From Poa pratensis (taxonomy: Eukaryota > Streptophyta > Magnoliopsida > Poales > Poaceae), in assembly GCA_947311845.1 (NCBI GenBank), contig CAMZMU010000012.1, positions 1,769,337-1,833,336 of the forward strand: a stretch of 64,000 nt of DNA. The letters are read 5' to 3'. A program made the position numbers and the translations under genes. The notes beneath the pieces are model-generated. The model did no database searches. It saw only the letters and a list, made by a program, of their open reading frames with translations, and had not been told where the DNA came from. This document shows positions 24,707-35,413 of the stretch, piece by piece (position 1 is the first letter of the stretch; each line of letters opens with the position of its first letter).

Positions 24707-25556
24707 CTCCAGTATGTGCCATGTTCCCCTTTTGTACTTATAATTTGCACCCGAGTACTATTTCATTGTATTTTCGGAATGAATAATTGTAGCTCTTCTA
24801 GTTATCCTGTGAACGGTTTTTGCTTCATTGTTTAACAGTCTGAAATGGAAACCCACACCACCCTTCAAGATTTTGTAGTAACTGATGTCGAAGGTTTGTA
24901 ACAGTTTTCAATTCACAGTATGGTTTGTAACAAGTTGGTACCATCTGAGTGCAGATTTGTTTGGTGCCGCTTTTGCTTTATATACAGTTGTATGTTATTT
25001 GTTAAGTTCACCGCACAGTTAACACACACTCAACTATTGAGTTTACAACCAGTATAAAGCAGCAACTTAGCAGATGTTATGAGCAACCTACATAAGTTTT
25101 GAGTTGTTAACAGCTGGTACTGTACTACATGCTCTAAAATGGTCATCAATGAGTCAAAGCCACCGTATTTGCATATTCTGTTTCATCATTAATTTTACTT
25201 TTACGTGCATTAGATGTTCATAAAATAATACGTTATTACAGGTAATTATGTTAGACACCAGATATCACAGAGACCCACTCTTAAGTGATGGAACTATACT
25301 TGGAGATCCTCAGTGGCAGTGGTTAGAGAGGGAGCTGCATGGTCCTCAGTCAGAGATCACCATCATTGGATCTTCAATTCAGGTATATATTCTCGCACCT
25401 GTCCTAAAATAGACAAGAGTAAACTCTGGTGATTGTTTATGATGTTCTTTTTCCAACAGAAGCGGATATAGGATATGCTAAATGCGAATCTGGCATTCGA
25501 TCATGACTGGCCATAGTGAAACCTTGTTGCCAAGTTTCGACGTGTATAGAAAGCAT

Positions 25557-26789
25557 TGGAGCATCTCCACCGGGACGCCCAATAGCGCTCCCAATAGCGC
25601 TATTGGGAGCGGCAACGCAAAAAACGCCCCACCGGCGCTCCCAATAGCAAAAATAAATGCCGGCAGTTCCAAAAGAACGTCCGGCACGCCCACATTGACC
25701 CCAGGTTCTAGGGAGCGAAGCGGGGTTGCCGGCAACACGCGGCAACCAATTCCAGCTCAGCCTCAGGCCACCAACCCCACACGTCAGTCTCTAAAATCCC
25801 ACCTACCCGTCTCTCTCCTCTATCTTCTCTATTTCTTTCTTCCTTCCATCTTTTTCCCCACCATCGATGGATCTTCAACCCCTGCCCCGGCCAGCACCGA
25901 GCACGCCTTCCGACCAGCACCGCCGCCGCCGCCGCGCGTCATCCTCAGCTCCATGTAGATCTCGGCCTCGGCCATACCGACGACCGGCTGCTGCTTCCGT
26001 GGGCGCGTCCGTGGAAGCCGAGGCCGTTTACAAGACGGATGCGGCGTCCGCGCTGGCCTGCTCGGCCTCCAGGACCTCGTCCGCCAAGCCCGACGCCGGC
26101 CAGCCGCGCGCCCGCTGGCCTCGGAGGCACCACGTCCATGTCCATGGTGAATGGCGGGAAGAAGTGGAGCACGACGGCGAGCAGGTCCGAGCGCGACGAC
26201 GAGCTGGTCCGAGCGCGTGCTGGGTGTCGTGGAGCTTGGCGTTGCGAGGTGGGAGGAAGACGGAGCTGGGCGAGCTCGGCCACGCGGGGCAGATGGAGGC
26301 GAGGTGGCCGTCAACGCCATGGTCGTGGCCGCTGGGACCTGCCTCTGGATGGAGCTCGTCCCGCGCTGGATGGAGGCGAGGTGCTGCTAGCTTGATGCAC
26401 GAGTGCTGCTAGCTTACTAGCTTGATGCACGAGTGTTGCTTGTCCCTGGATGGAGCTCGTCCCGCGCTGGATGCGCGGGTGCTGCTAGCTCGCTGGATGC
26501 GGCGGGCGGCTCCAGGACGGGCTCGTCGCCGGTGGACTGCGTGACGAGCGGCCTCCTCCTCGTCGCGCTGGGCGTGCTCCTCCTTGACCTTCCTCAGCTG
26601 AGCGTGAACCGCGGGTCCGTCGGCTCCTCTCCGAACGCCCGCAAGCTGTTTGTTGTAATGGAAGCTATTGGGAGCTTGTGTATTGGGGTTTACCGGTGGG
26701 GGAACAGCGTCCCAATAGCGCGGCAGTCATATCCGGCGCTCCCAATACGTTGCCGGACACTCTATTGGGAGCCCCGGTGGAGATGCTCT
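25557..26789. mobile_element. Mutator-like element in phosphatase intron 5 (Pack-MULE candidate)
   Basis: The outer ends GGAGCATCTCCACCGGG and CCCCGGTGGAGATGCTC are near-perfect inverted repeats, continued by CCCAATAG/CTATTGGG. The flanks carry similar 9-10-bp words (tagaaagcat at 25547-25556, tagaaacat at 26790-26798), consistent with a Mutator-size TSD after a one-base change. The interior 25860-26640 is strongly GC-rich, unlike the intron around it, and has overlapping open frames on both strands. It may be a captured genomic fragment, but I recognise no gene in it. Confidence 0.65.
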
Positions 26790-28944
26790 TAGAAACATAC
26801 TGAAACTTAGTGTGGTATAAGGAGTAATCATGGTATACGTCTTCACGACAATTTTATGGCAGGTGATAGTATTCAAGCAAAAGCTACCAGCATTTATGAT
26901 TGCTTTGCTTAGAGAATTTGAAGAATACGATCGACTTTTCCACTATCAACCCCAAAAAAAACCCAACTCTGCCTTATAGTGCGGGATTCGACTCTTTCTC
27001 TTAACTTCCCAACCGACAACAAGAGCGCCAACCTCGGGATGCTTTACTCCAAATCCCACGGCGGTTCCGCGACTGAGCTTAACCTTAGTCTCGGTTAAGA
27101 ACGGCGATGATGTACGTTTCACACGGCGCGCGTTCACGTGTTTAGCAGCTGCCGAATGGCTGTTGAAGATCCTATTCCTAGTCACTGCCCCTCCTGTTGG
27201 GTTTCGCCCACGGAATTGTCATGTAATCCAGCTGAGCTACTAGACCTAGACCTACTCGTACATGAACTGATGATGTACGTGTGTACTCCAACACAACACA
27301 GCTAATAAGCCTACTAGGACTCGGACCCATACACTTACCTAAACTAACGAGTCAAACTAGCATGCACTGCTAGGTAGGAAACAAACAACTACCAACACAT
27401 AGGGAGCTAGCTATTCGACTTGAACTCGACAACAATCCTGCTCACGTTGCTTTTGACAACTTGACACTGACGTTATGTGTTTGAATTTTCATTGGAATAG
27501 CTGTAAATAACATAACTATCTTCTGATATGTTGATGCAGGTAGTATCCAATCTTTCTGCCACTACTGGACCTTTATTCTACGTGGAGTCCTGGGCACGCT
27601 TCCCAAGGGAGAGAGAACGGCTGTTTCGACTGATCGATAGCAGTAAGGTTGCTTACTGTTACTTGATTAAAAAACAGCCCTTTGTCATATTTACTTATTA
27701 TTAAGCATCTGTCATATGTACACAGTTTTTTTTTCATCTATGACCTATGTGAAGTATTCTAATAGTAGAAAAAATGTTGCCCAGTTTGATGACAGATGTC
27801 ACTGTGGTATGTTATAAAGCTTTAGATTTACTTGTCCTATGAAGAGGTGTTGGAATTATTTCTAAGTTTTCATGAAGTCATCTAAAATGAACATGGGTCT
27901 TACTGTTTATATGCAGAGAAATGGGGTGTTATTTATCAGTGGTGATGTTCATTTTGGAGAAATTGCTCGTTTTGACTGTGGTGCTCAATATCCATTATAT
28001 GACATTACCTCAAGCGGTCTTACCCAATCTGTGGAGAATTCTGTACCAGCAGTATTTCAGTCTCTTATGAGACTTCTGGCTTGGCTAACACCAACCCCCA
28101 TGCGAGTCTTTAGCCCCAACTGCCGTCATAAATCATGCTCATATGGTAAGCTTTCATTTCCTTGGAATATGATGAAGACATATCTCCCTAAGAACCAATT
28201 ACTGTGGGATGTGTTCTGAAGTTTCGGTTCACTGAATTCCGTTGCTCCTATGGTATTGCGATATGAAGATTCTTTTCTATTACTGTTTTGTTTGCATAAT
28301 CTGTTCCTTTGTTTGCCCCAATTGCATAGTTAGTACTAGTAGTTTCACAAGTTCCCAAAAGCTGTAGTTAATGCTAAAATGTTACCATGAAACATGTGAA
28401 CATACTACTGCGAATTTTCAGCACTATCTAATTTATTTTCTGCTGTGTTTGAGTTGTGCTTTTACTCCTCTGTCGGTTGGTGTTCTGCTGTTGTATCTCT
28501 CAGGTAAACCAAATTTTGGAGCAATAGAGATAGATTGGAACGCAGGGCCTCCCCAGATGAAAGTTGAACTAAGAGATTTACAGGGTAATTCTGTTGTTGG
28601 CGTGGAGTTCCCTATATCCGAGCTGAAGCCATCAAATGCGCGTTTGAACCAAAAACTAGGTCATTCTTTTGAACGGCATTGTAATCTCGAAACCGAGCTT
28701 CCATGGTTGGTACGGCGCCGTCTTGCTCTGCTGTTTTTTGGCACCATTGCTGGTATGCTATTCACAGCTATCTCAACATTTCAAACCGCAGTGTCTTGCT
28801 TTCCTCTCATTGCAACACCTATCTAGCTGTAGTTTTCACGGATTTCATATTCTATCTGCAGTTTTTGTCGTGGCTGTGGCGCTGCTCGGAATGGCCTGCT
28901 GGTCAGCTACTAATATGGTCACTAGGAAGTGCAAGGTGGCATAG

Positions 28945-30834
28945 CTACACAGTACATAGAACGTAGGCTGATGATTTCCGTCTGACTAAAGTTGGAAATA
29001 CTGAATTAGACACTGATCAAGTTACCAGGGATGTTCACGGGCTAAGGATCAATATGGCATTTCAATGTAAATATAGCATGTTGTGCAGCGTAAACATCAT
29101 GAACTGGATATTGCGTAACGACTATCTGAACTTCTGAAGGCTTTCTGTGTAGAATCTTGGAGTTGTGTCATGGAAATTCATTCGGATGATGGTGAATGGA
29201 TGTGTACTGTCTATCCATTCTGCTTTGGTTGATGCTGCTGATGGGATAGGTAGATTTGTTGCCGTTTGAGTTCCTGATCGAAAGAAGCACATGTCCTAAC
29301 CCTAGAAGCGCTTGTCCAATGTATCTCCTGCTCTGTTCTTTTTTCTTTTTTGAACAAGGGGAAGGACCCCGAAGGGTCCGGACTGCATTAACCGGTGGGG
29401 TTACATATTACAGCAAGGACCTCAAAATAAAAGAAAATTACATCCAAGCCCCTGACTTTTACAAAAAGGACCTAAGTTAAGTATTTAGGAATGCAATCGG
29501 GTCCTCCACTGAGGATGAAGATCAGCTCAACGCAACGGCCGTCAGCGCCATCTCCGGGGACGGCACCTCTAGGCGACGGTGCGACGTTGGGCGCCGCGGC
29601 GGAGCTATTGAAGGGCCTCCTTAATGGCACGTCGGCCTGGAGGTTGAAGACGCTATGGCGCAAGAAGCACCACAGCCAGAAGTAATGGCGGCGCAAGTAT
29701 GCCGCCATTGATGAACTCCGTAAGTTGCAGCCTGAAGATCTCCCCGTGGAGCAGTAGATCCAATCCCCCCATCCTCCTTCCCGCAACCTTCGCGGTGCAG
29801 AAGAACATAAGCACACGATCCAGGAGCACCACCACGATACGAACCGAGCTTATTTGGAAAGGGGGATTGAGGAACAGCGCCGCCGCTCGCCATCACCATC
29901 CACTGGAGTGCAGCAAGCAGAAGAACCACACCACCCATCGCCGGCCAGCGCTCGGAAGCCCCAGCGATAGTCCTCCCCACGGCATAACGCCATACGCCAC
30001 ATGGGACAAGATAGCAGCATCAAACTTGAACCTAAACCTAGATCTACTATCTACAGGAGGAGCACGACCACCTACACCATCCACACGCCGGCCAGCAGAG
30101 CTGGCGGAGCGAAGGAAGGAGAGGGGCGGCAGCGGGGGACGAAAGTTGACTGTCAAGGCGTGGGGAGCGAAAGGATAAGCCTTCGTGCTCTGTTCGAAAG
30201 TTCCGCGGTGTCTACAGTTTCTGTTCGAAACTTTAGTTTCCCACTGCCCCGCCATACCGTACAAGCAAAATTCTCGCATAAAACCGCATGCGCCACACGA
30301 TCCAGGGAAGCAGCAAAGATGTCAGGTATCCCTATCATCGTCCTGCGGCTCGTGGCCAGGCGACTGGGCTGCTTCCGGGTGATTGGCCACGGCGTGCTCG
30401 CACTATTTGACATCCTTGACGATGCCAAGCACTAATGTCATCTCGGGCCGAGCGAAACCGAACCGGCTATTAGGAGTGCCGTTGGAGATGCTCTAAGGAA
30501 GACATGGTCCGTGTGTATGGTGTGTTCGTGATTGCCCAGCTCCGGTTCAGACTTTTGGCTATGACCACTTCGTACGTATGTAGATATTTTAGTGGGTAGT
30601 TTACTCATTTTGCTTCGCGTTTGGTCCGTATTGATATTGTCTAAAACATCTTTATATTATGGACAGAGGGAGTAATATGGATGCTATACTTTTATGAAGT
30701 GTCTTTCAAATACGGTACTCAAATAAGGTATCTAGCAAAGAAAATTTTCTCCGGTTTGAGATGTGTACATTATGTTCAAACGTTTATTATTTCTAAAAGT
30801 AATAATAAAAAAAGAGTCGGTAGGTTGGTTAGTG
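28945..30834. other. 3' flank of the phosphatase gene and unassigned repeat-like DNA
   Basis: The first 300 bases are probably the phosphatase 3' untranslated region. From about 29345 to 30500 there is GC-rich sequence with short overlapping ORFs on both strands and no recognisable domain. It ends in a Mutator-like end (gttggagatgctct, near 30483-30496), so it is probably a decayed transposon. A Stowaway end (acagagggagta) is at 30664-30675. No gene is supported. Confidence 0.4.
30807..30813 (-). terminator. T-run, probable original Pol III terminator of the 7SL-like gene
   Basis: On the minus strand, CCGACTCTTTTTTT directly follows the sequence that would join the 7SL body if the hAT element at 30843-31533 were absent. 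7SL RNAs typically end in a CUCUUU-type sequence. Confidence 0.5.
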
Positions 30835-30842
30835 AGCTGAAC

Positions 30843-31533
30843 CTAAGGCTGCGCGTTCGGTTAATATGGTTAATTCGGTTCGGTTCATACGGTTTTTTTA
30901 TTTATATGGTTTCAATACTTCGGTAATACGGTTTTGTACGAGAATACGGTTCGGTTTCGGTAATAACCATTTAATTTCGGTTCGGTTTCGGTAATAACCA
31001 AATTAACCTAAATTGACGTGAATTTTAAAATGACAATTTCTTTTTGTGGCCATATATTACAAAATAACGGAATAGACTATAAAATTAATAGGCATATGAT
31101 CCAAAGTAACCAAATAACCTATAAAGTTAATAAAAGTCTATAGAAGTAGCAAATCACATGCTACAAGTAACCCGTAAAGTTAATAAAAGTCAATAAAAGT
31201 AGCAAATTAATAAAAGTTAATAGACATTTCGGTTTTTTGTTAACCATTCGGTTTTTGGTTATTAACCGTATTAACCGCAAGGCATATGGTTAGCTATTTT
31301 ACTAACCGTAACCTTAACCGGAAACTGAAAAAACCAAATTAATAAAAGTTAATAGACATTTCGGTTTTTTTTAACCATTCGGTTTTTGGTTATTAACCGT
31401 ATTAACGCAAGGTATATGGTTAGCTATTTTACTAACCGTAACCTTAACCAGAAACCAAAATAACCACATATTCGGTTCGATTTTGGTTTTTTCAGTTCAG
31501 TTTCACGGTTTTCGGTTAACCGTGCACGGCCTT
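30843..31533. mobile_element. AT-rich non-autonomous hAT-like element inside the 7SL-like locus
   Basis: Ends CTAAGGCTGCGCG and the inverted CGTGCACGGCCTT are imperfect inverted repeats. The flanks AGCTGAAC (30835-30842) and AGCTGAAG (31534-31541) match at 7 of 8 bases, as expected for an aged hAT duplication. The interior is dominated by ttcggttttggttattaaccg-like words and includes a tandem duplication of about 131 bp (31204-31335 and 31336-31466). No coding capacity. Confidence 0.65.
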
Positions 31534-31829
31534 AGCTGAAGCCATGCTACACGAAGTGGCTCCCTTCGCACAACATTTGTTGCGGCGAAGCCAAGGCGCT
31601 CTTTCGCTCGTCTCCGTGTAAGCCCACAGGCGTGACGCACGCTCTACTGGGCCGGGCTTTTCCTGTGCAGTTTTTCCGCGCACCGTTGCGTGCCGCTCCT
31701 GGGCCGCGCCGCTCTTGACGAGGGCCTTTTCATCTGGTTCTGACATGGGCTCGAAGATCACAACCGCACCGTACCAACTCTTTAGCCCACCTACAGCTGG
31801 AGTTACAAGCGCGCGCAACCACGCTCGGC
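31534..31829 (-). ncRNA. 7SL (signal recognition particle) RNA-like gene, probably interrupted
   Basis: Read on the minus strand from 31829, the RNA starts GCCGAGCGTGG and continues into a block containing GCGCTTGTAACTCCAGC. This is the conserved Alu-domain start of 7SL RNA, which runs GCCGGGCGCGG...GCCTGTAGTCCCAGC in human. Later parts resemble the S domain (AGGAAAAGCCCGGCCCAGTAG). It is preceded at the right distances by a plant snRNA-type upstream element and a TATA box with Pol III spacing. The RNA scaffolds the SRP, which targets secretory proteins to the ER. The 296-nt body meets a hAT element at its 3' end; with the last 21 nt before the T-run at 30813 it would be about 317 nt. Alternative: a retained or diverged 7SL pseudogene. 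Confidence 0.62.
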
Positions 31830-31852
31830 TGGTGCGGGCGTCGGGAGCGGCG

Positions 31853-31859
31853 TATTTAA
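31853..31859 (-). promoter_or_regulatory. TATA box of the 7SL-like gene
   Basis: TTAAATA on the minus strand, 23 nt before the proposed first base (31829). This fits Pol III genes of the U6/7SL type. Confidence 0.6.
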
Positions 31860-31884
31860 GCTGGTGTCATCGTTACTCCGTTAG

Positions 31885-31895
31885 CGAGGTGGGAC
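31885..31895 (-). promoter_or_regulatory. Upstream sequence element (USE) of plant small RNA genes
   Basis: GTCCCACCTCG on the minus strand, a close match to the plant USE (RTCCCACATCG) and the form I remember from the wheat U6 promoter. It is 24 nt upstream of CTTAAATA, the short USE-TATA distance that specifies Pol III rather than Pol II. Confidence 0.65.
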
Positions 31896-33378
31896 TAATT
31901 ATATGGTATCGAATCTTCAGCGCGGAGAGAGACCGATAGAGTTGCTTGGCTGGTCGTGTTTTTTTCTTTTTTTTTTCAGAGAGAAAGATGGACGTTTTTC
32001 CTCTGGCGTTAGAGCTTTCTCTATGGGCTTACGTTTTCCATTTATTAATCGTTCTACAGAAAACAGCCTCTTATTCAGCCTGCAAACATTCGACGAAGAT
32101 CTTTCGCGACAATAACGCAAAGAAGGTCTACAGAGAGGCTGTCAGTTTCTTAATTACAAAAGCAAGAGGTTGTTTTTTTCTGAAACCAAAAAACAATATA
32201 TTTTTTGTTTAAAAAAACCACGAAATCATTTAAGTGGTTAAAAATGATCTTTTTAACGAGTCAAAAACTTACCTATCTCCGGCAATCCGGTCGCTATATT
32301 CTAGGAAAATTTCCGGTCCCGATGTTAGCTTTTGCTTGCTGCGCGTGTCCCGGTCATCGCCCAAGTCTTCGATTTTGTGGCGGTTTCCTTTTCTCTTAAT
32401 TTTTGCGTTGTTTTCGTGTAGTTACCGGTTGCCCTCCAAAGTCTTCAATTTACATCTGTATTCAATTTCGGTTAGCTTCTTCGTTTTCTCTTGTCATACG
32501 GTCTCGCGTTTACATTATCCACACTTGAAGAGAATTGTCCGATTAATTAACATAAAACCAATATAACCGGAGCTAAGCCTACATGAACACCACCAGTCCA
32601 CCATAACCAGAGACTCACCCAAACTGACTCTGCAAGATAAGACAAACATCCATCGAAGTCAAAGTCAAAGTCAAAGTTAAAGAGAAAATATCATGACTAC
32701 TATGAAATGAGACGCTCCAACAAAGATGGAGAAGCCAAAAAATTGTTACAATCGCAAGGAGCCCAGCCGCGTTGCAACATCCCTGGTTGTGAGACACCTT
32801 TGTTGCCTAGCCGTGTCGCAACACTTCTGGTTGCCGCACGCCACTTCTGCTTCATCGCGTTGCAATATCCCTAGTCGTCGGCCCGCCTCAACCTCTGCAA
32901 CACGCACACCGCCCCGAGGCTTTTTATGTTCATCACCGTTTGGATGAGAGGATTAAGAGTACACATAGCTACATTTTGACACGCAACGGCCACTCCGGTA
33001 TAAGGGTTTCTGACCAAGTCCACATATCTATGGTGAGTGCCCAGCGGCGCCCTCCAACCTTTTCATTTTTTTCTTAAAAAAAATCTAAAATCAACATAAA
33101 TTTTACATTTGGATTTAACAATTTTTTTATAAAATTGCAAAAGAAATGCACACAAAAATTACAAAAAAAAATGATCGAGACACGTCGAGCAGTAGCACAA
33201 CACCTCACTATCGTCCCAGATCTCGGCGCGGATGACTTCCGACCCGATGTGGTTGGACAAAGCGTTGCCTCGGCACGGGCGACCTCCCTGTCTGTTGACC
33301 TTAGCACGGGCGACGATGACCTCCATGGGTCGAGGTTGGAGGAGTCTTCTGTGGACACCGTTGGAGCTAGGGAACTTC
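31896..33378. other. Intergenic DNA without a supported gene
   Basis: Mostly AT-rich, with a short simple repeat (AAAGTC units near 32658-32680) and a repeated gttgcaacatccctggt-like motif at 32770-32880 that suggests a decayed transposon. 33180-33380 is GC-richer and may be a remnant of another element. No ORF with a recognisable domain. Confidence 0.5.
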
Positions 33379-33386
33379 GTGTACAC

Positions 33387-34175
33387 TAGGGCTGTCAAAA
33401 AAGTTCGGGCTCGTCAAACCGTTCGAGCTTGACTCGTTAGAGGCTCGGCTCGTGCTCGGCTCGATGCCTTAACAAGCCAAGCTCAAGCCTGGTTTGAAGC
33501 TCGCGAGCTGTTTGGCTCGAGCTCGAATAGTTCGAGAAAAGTTCGGCAAGAGGTTAATTACGTAATGTTAGCATATTGTCTAGCTCGTTTTTTCTTTTGA
33601 ATGGATGCAGTCCAGCTAGTTTGTCGTGGAAATATCCTAGCCTTTGGTGGCCAGCATGCTTAGCCCAAGACAACTTAAAGAAAACGTAGCACGTGCCTTG
33701 TGCGGACTGCGGTTGTGCCTACCAACAGCCATGTACAGATTTTTTTTAACAGCCATTTAGGCATAAGCATGACTGATCAGAACCTCTTCGCTGTCTATAC
33801 CGCAGCCCACTAAATTCTTCTAGCTTTGCACGGCCCATCAAAGCCAGTACCCTGGCGACTTGCGTTGGCGGACAGTACAACGATTTTAGTACCACCTCGC
33901 TCGGCTAAGATGAGTGAAGGCTCACGAGAGTATAAGACAGAGGCTAGAGTGGGAACTGGGAAATAAAGCACGTAGAGGCACAGCCGCATGTACGCACTGA
34001 TTAAAAGTTTAAAAAATTAGCGAGGCCTGTTAGCTCGTCGAGCCTTTGGCGAACCGAGCCGAGCTCAGAAAATAGCTCGCGAGCCGAGCTCGAGCAAAAT
34101 TTTAGGCTCGTGTGTTCAATCGAGCTCGAGCCGAGCTGGGTATATTCGCTCGAGTTCGGCTCATTGACACCCCTA
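33387..34175. mobile_element. Non-autonomous hAT element (TAGGG-type ends)
   Basis: Starts TAGGGCTGTCAA and ends TTGACACCCCTA, good terminal inverted repeats. A perfect 8-bp duplication GTGTACAC flanks it (33379-33386 and 34176-34183). Sub-terminal parts hold many GCTCGAGC-like words in both orientations. 789 bp, no transposase. Confidence 0.93.
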
Positions 34176-34300
34176 GTGTACACCGAGCACGTTCTCGGTG
34201 CTGCCTGCACCTTCGTTGCAGGTGGCCCCGGGGCGGAGAGGAATGATGGACACAGGCATTGTCTGCCTTCGTCTACATGGACCGCAAAGGTGACACAAAG

Positions 34301-34412
34301 GTGCCACATGTCCGTTTGTGGGTGCCGTTGGGCCGTGCCAACTGCTACGAACGGACGTGCCACATGTCCGTTTGCGGGTGCCGTTGGGCCGTGCCAACTG
34401 CTACGAACGGAC
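34301..34412. repeat. Tandem duplication, 56 bp x 2
   Basis: Two nearly identical units beginning GTGCCACATGTCCGTTTG (34301-34356 and 34357-34412), differing at one base near the start. A third partial copy follows to about 34433. They lie in 34184-34790, which holds no gene. Confidence 0.85.
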
Positions 34413-35413
34413 AGCCAACATCCGTTTGCGGGAAATGCCCTTATTGTTCATTGTTCTTTCTAGAGGTTGTACGTGATCATGTTAAAAGGATTCTTATGAC
34501 AAGCATGGAAAGAGCGTCATCCAAGTAAGTTCTGAATTTTTTAATTAAATTTATAGTGAAATATTAAGCTCCAAAAAGAAAATACTACAAGAAAGACCTC
34601 TGATTTCTGCACCGAGAACAAACAACGGTCGAATTTTAGCAACTATGCACCTGGTCCATACGCCGGAACAACTCTGCCCGTTTTCTCCTCCGACCGGACA
34701 CACTACATGGACGGTGTGATGGTGCTCCTGGTCCAGGAAGAGGGAACACACATTGTACACCGGCCATTTTGGCCTCCTCAATTTTAAACACGATCAGATC
34801 CCGCTCCTCGTGTCCCCCTCCCGTTAGAGAGGCCGTAGCCACCTCTTCAAGCCCAAACCCTAGGAATCTACCCAGAAATCAGGACTCGATTAGTCCCTGC
34901 CTTAGGGAATTGGCCGTTGCGAGGTTCGAATCGGCAGGAATCGGGGAAGAGCCGAGCAAATCGTGAGAATGTTTGCAATTTCTTTCTCGAGGGCTTGTGT
35001 TCTTGCCGTTTCCCGAGCAATTTCTTGATGCGTTTCTCTGGTTTCCGTCCTCGCAGATCTGCGGATTGGCGTGCGAGATTCGGAGCTGCAGGAATCTGAG
35101 GTGAGAAGTTTGAAATCTTGAAGTGTTTGGTTGCCTCGCGTCCGCCCCACATGGCGTTCGTGTTTTTTTTTTATCCGTTTGAGTTAGAGGATTTCAGTTG
35201 GATTCTGGGTAGAATGAATAGGGGAATAGATGCCTATTTGTGTTTGGAGGCAATTTCTTGATGTTACGGGTGATTTTCATGGGTTCTCATCCGTTGAGGC
35301 GTGTTCTTGCGGGTAAAAGAAAGGATAGTGATTTCTGGGACCACGTCTTCATTTTCGATGCATTTCTTGGGTTCTTGCGCTGCTGACCTGCTATTAATCT
35401 TCTCGCAGCCAAG

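Larger units (their letters stand above)
20613..28944 (+). pseudogene. PhoD-like phosphatase (metallophosphatase) gene, disrupted by a LINE in exon 4
   Basis: Nine exons: 20613-20744, 20833-21060, 21902-22023, 22265-22310 plus 23990-24004 (one exon split by the LINE), 25242-25382, 27540-27647, 27917-28145, 28504-28752, 28862-28944. With the LINE and one TSD copy removed, all phases fit and give 450 residues. An N-terminal signal peptide (SRLVPLFVLFLFVPSLG) is followed by the metallophosphatase blocks FGSC, WLGDNVYGD, GTWDDHDYGLND, LDTRYH and ISGDVHFGE. A hydrophobic segment near the C-terminus suggests a membrane anchor. The family is related to alkaline phosphatase D; substrates in plants are not established. 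With the LINE present, translation ends two codons after the insertion (GPE-K-stop). No other break was seen, so the loss is recent. Confidence 0.9.

Noticed and set aside
25829..26412. Long ORFs on both strands in phosphatase intron 5
   Set aside because: They belong to the GC-rich interior of the Mutator-like element and are Ala/Arg/Pro/Ser-rich in every frame, so they are not credible host genes.
26954..27243. Minus-strand tRNA-like box A (TAGCTCAGCTGG, 27228-27239), box B (GAGTCGAATCCC, 26983-26994) and a T8 run
   Set aside because: The boxes are more than 230 bases apart and no cloverleaf can be drawn. It may be a decayed SINE or chance, but a tRNA gene is not supported.
29621..30435. 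Overlapping ORFs of 119, 159, 128 and 144 codons on both strands
   Set aside because: GC-rich DNA opens all frames. No domain, no splice pattern, and a transposon-like end lies nearby.
30655..30675. Second Stowaway MITE (end gacagagggagta), and a similar end at 41383-41397
   Set aside because: Only one end is visible in each case. These are fragments without a matching partner or TSD.
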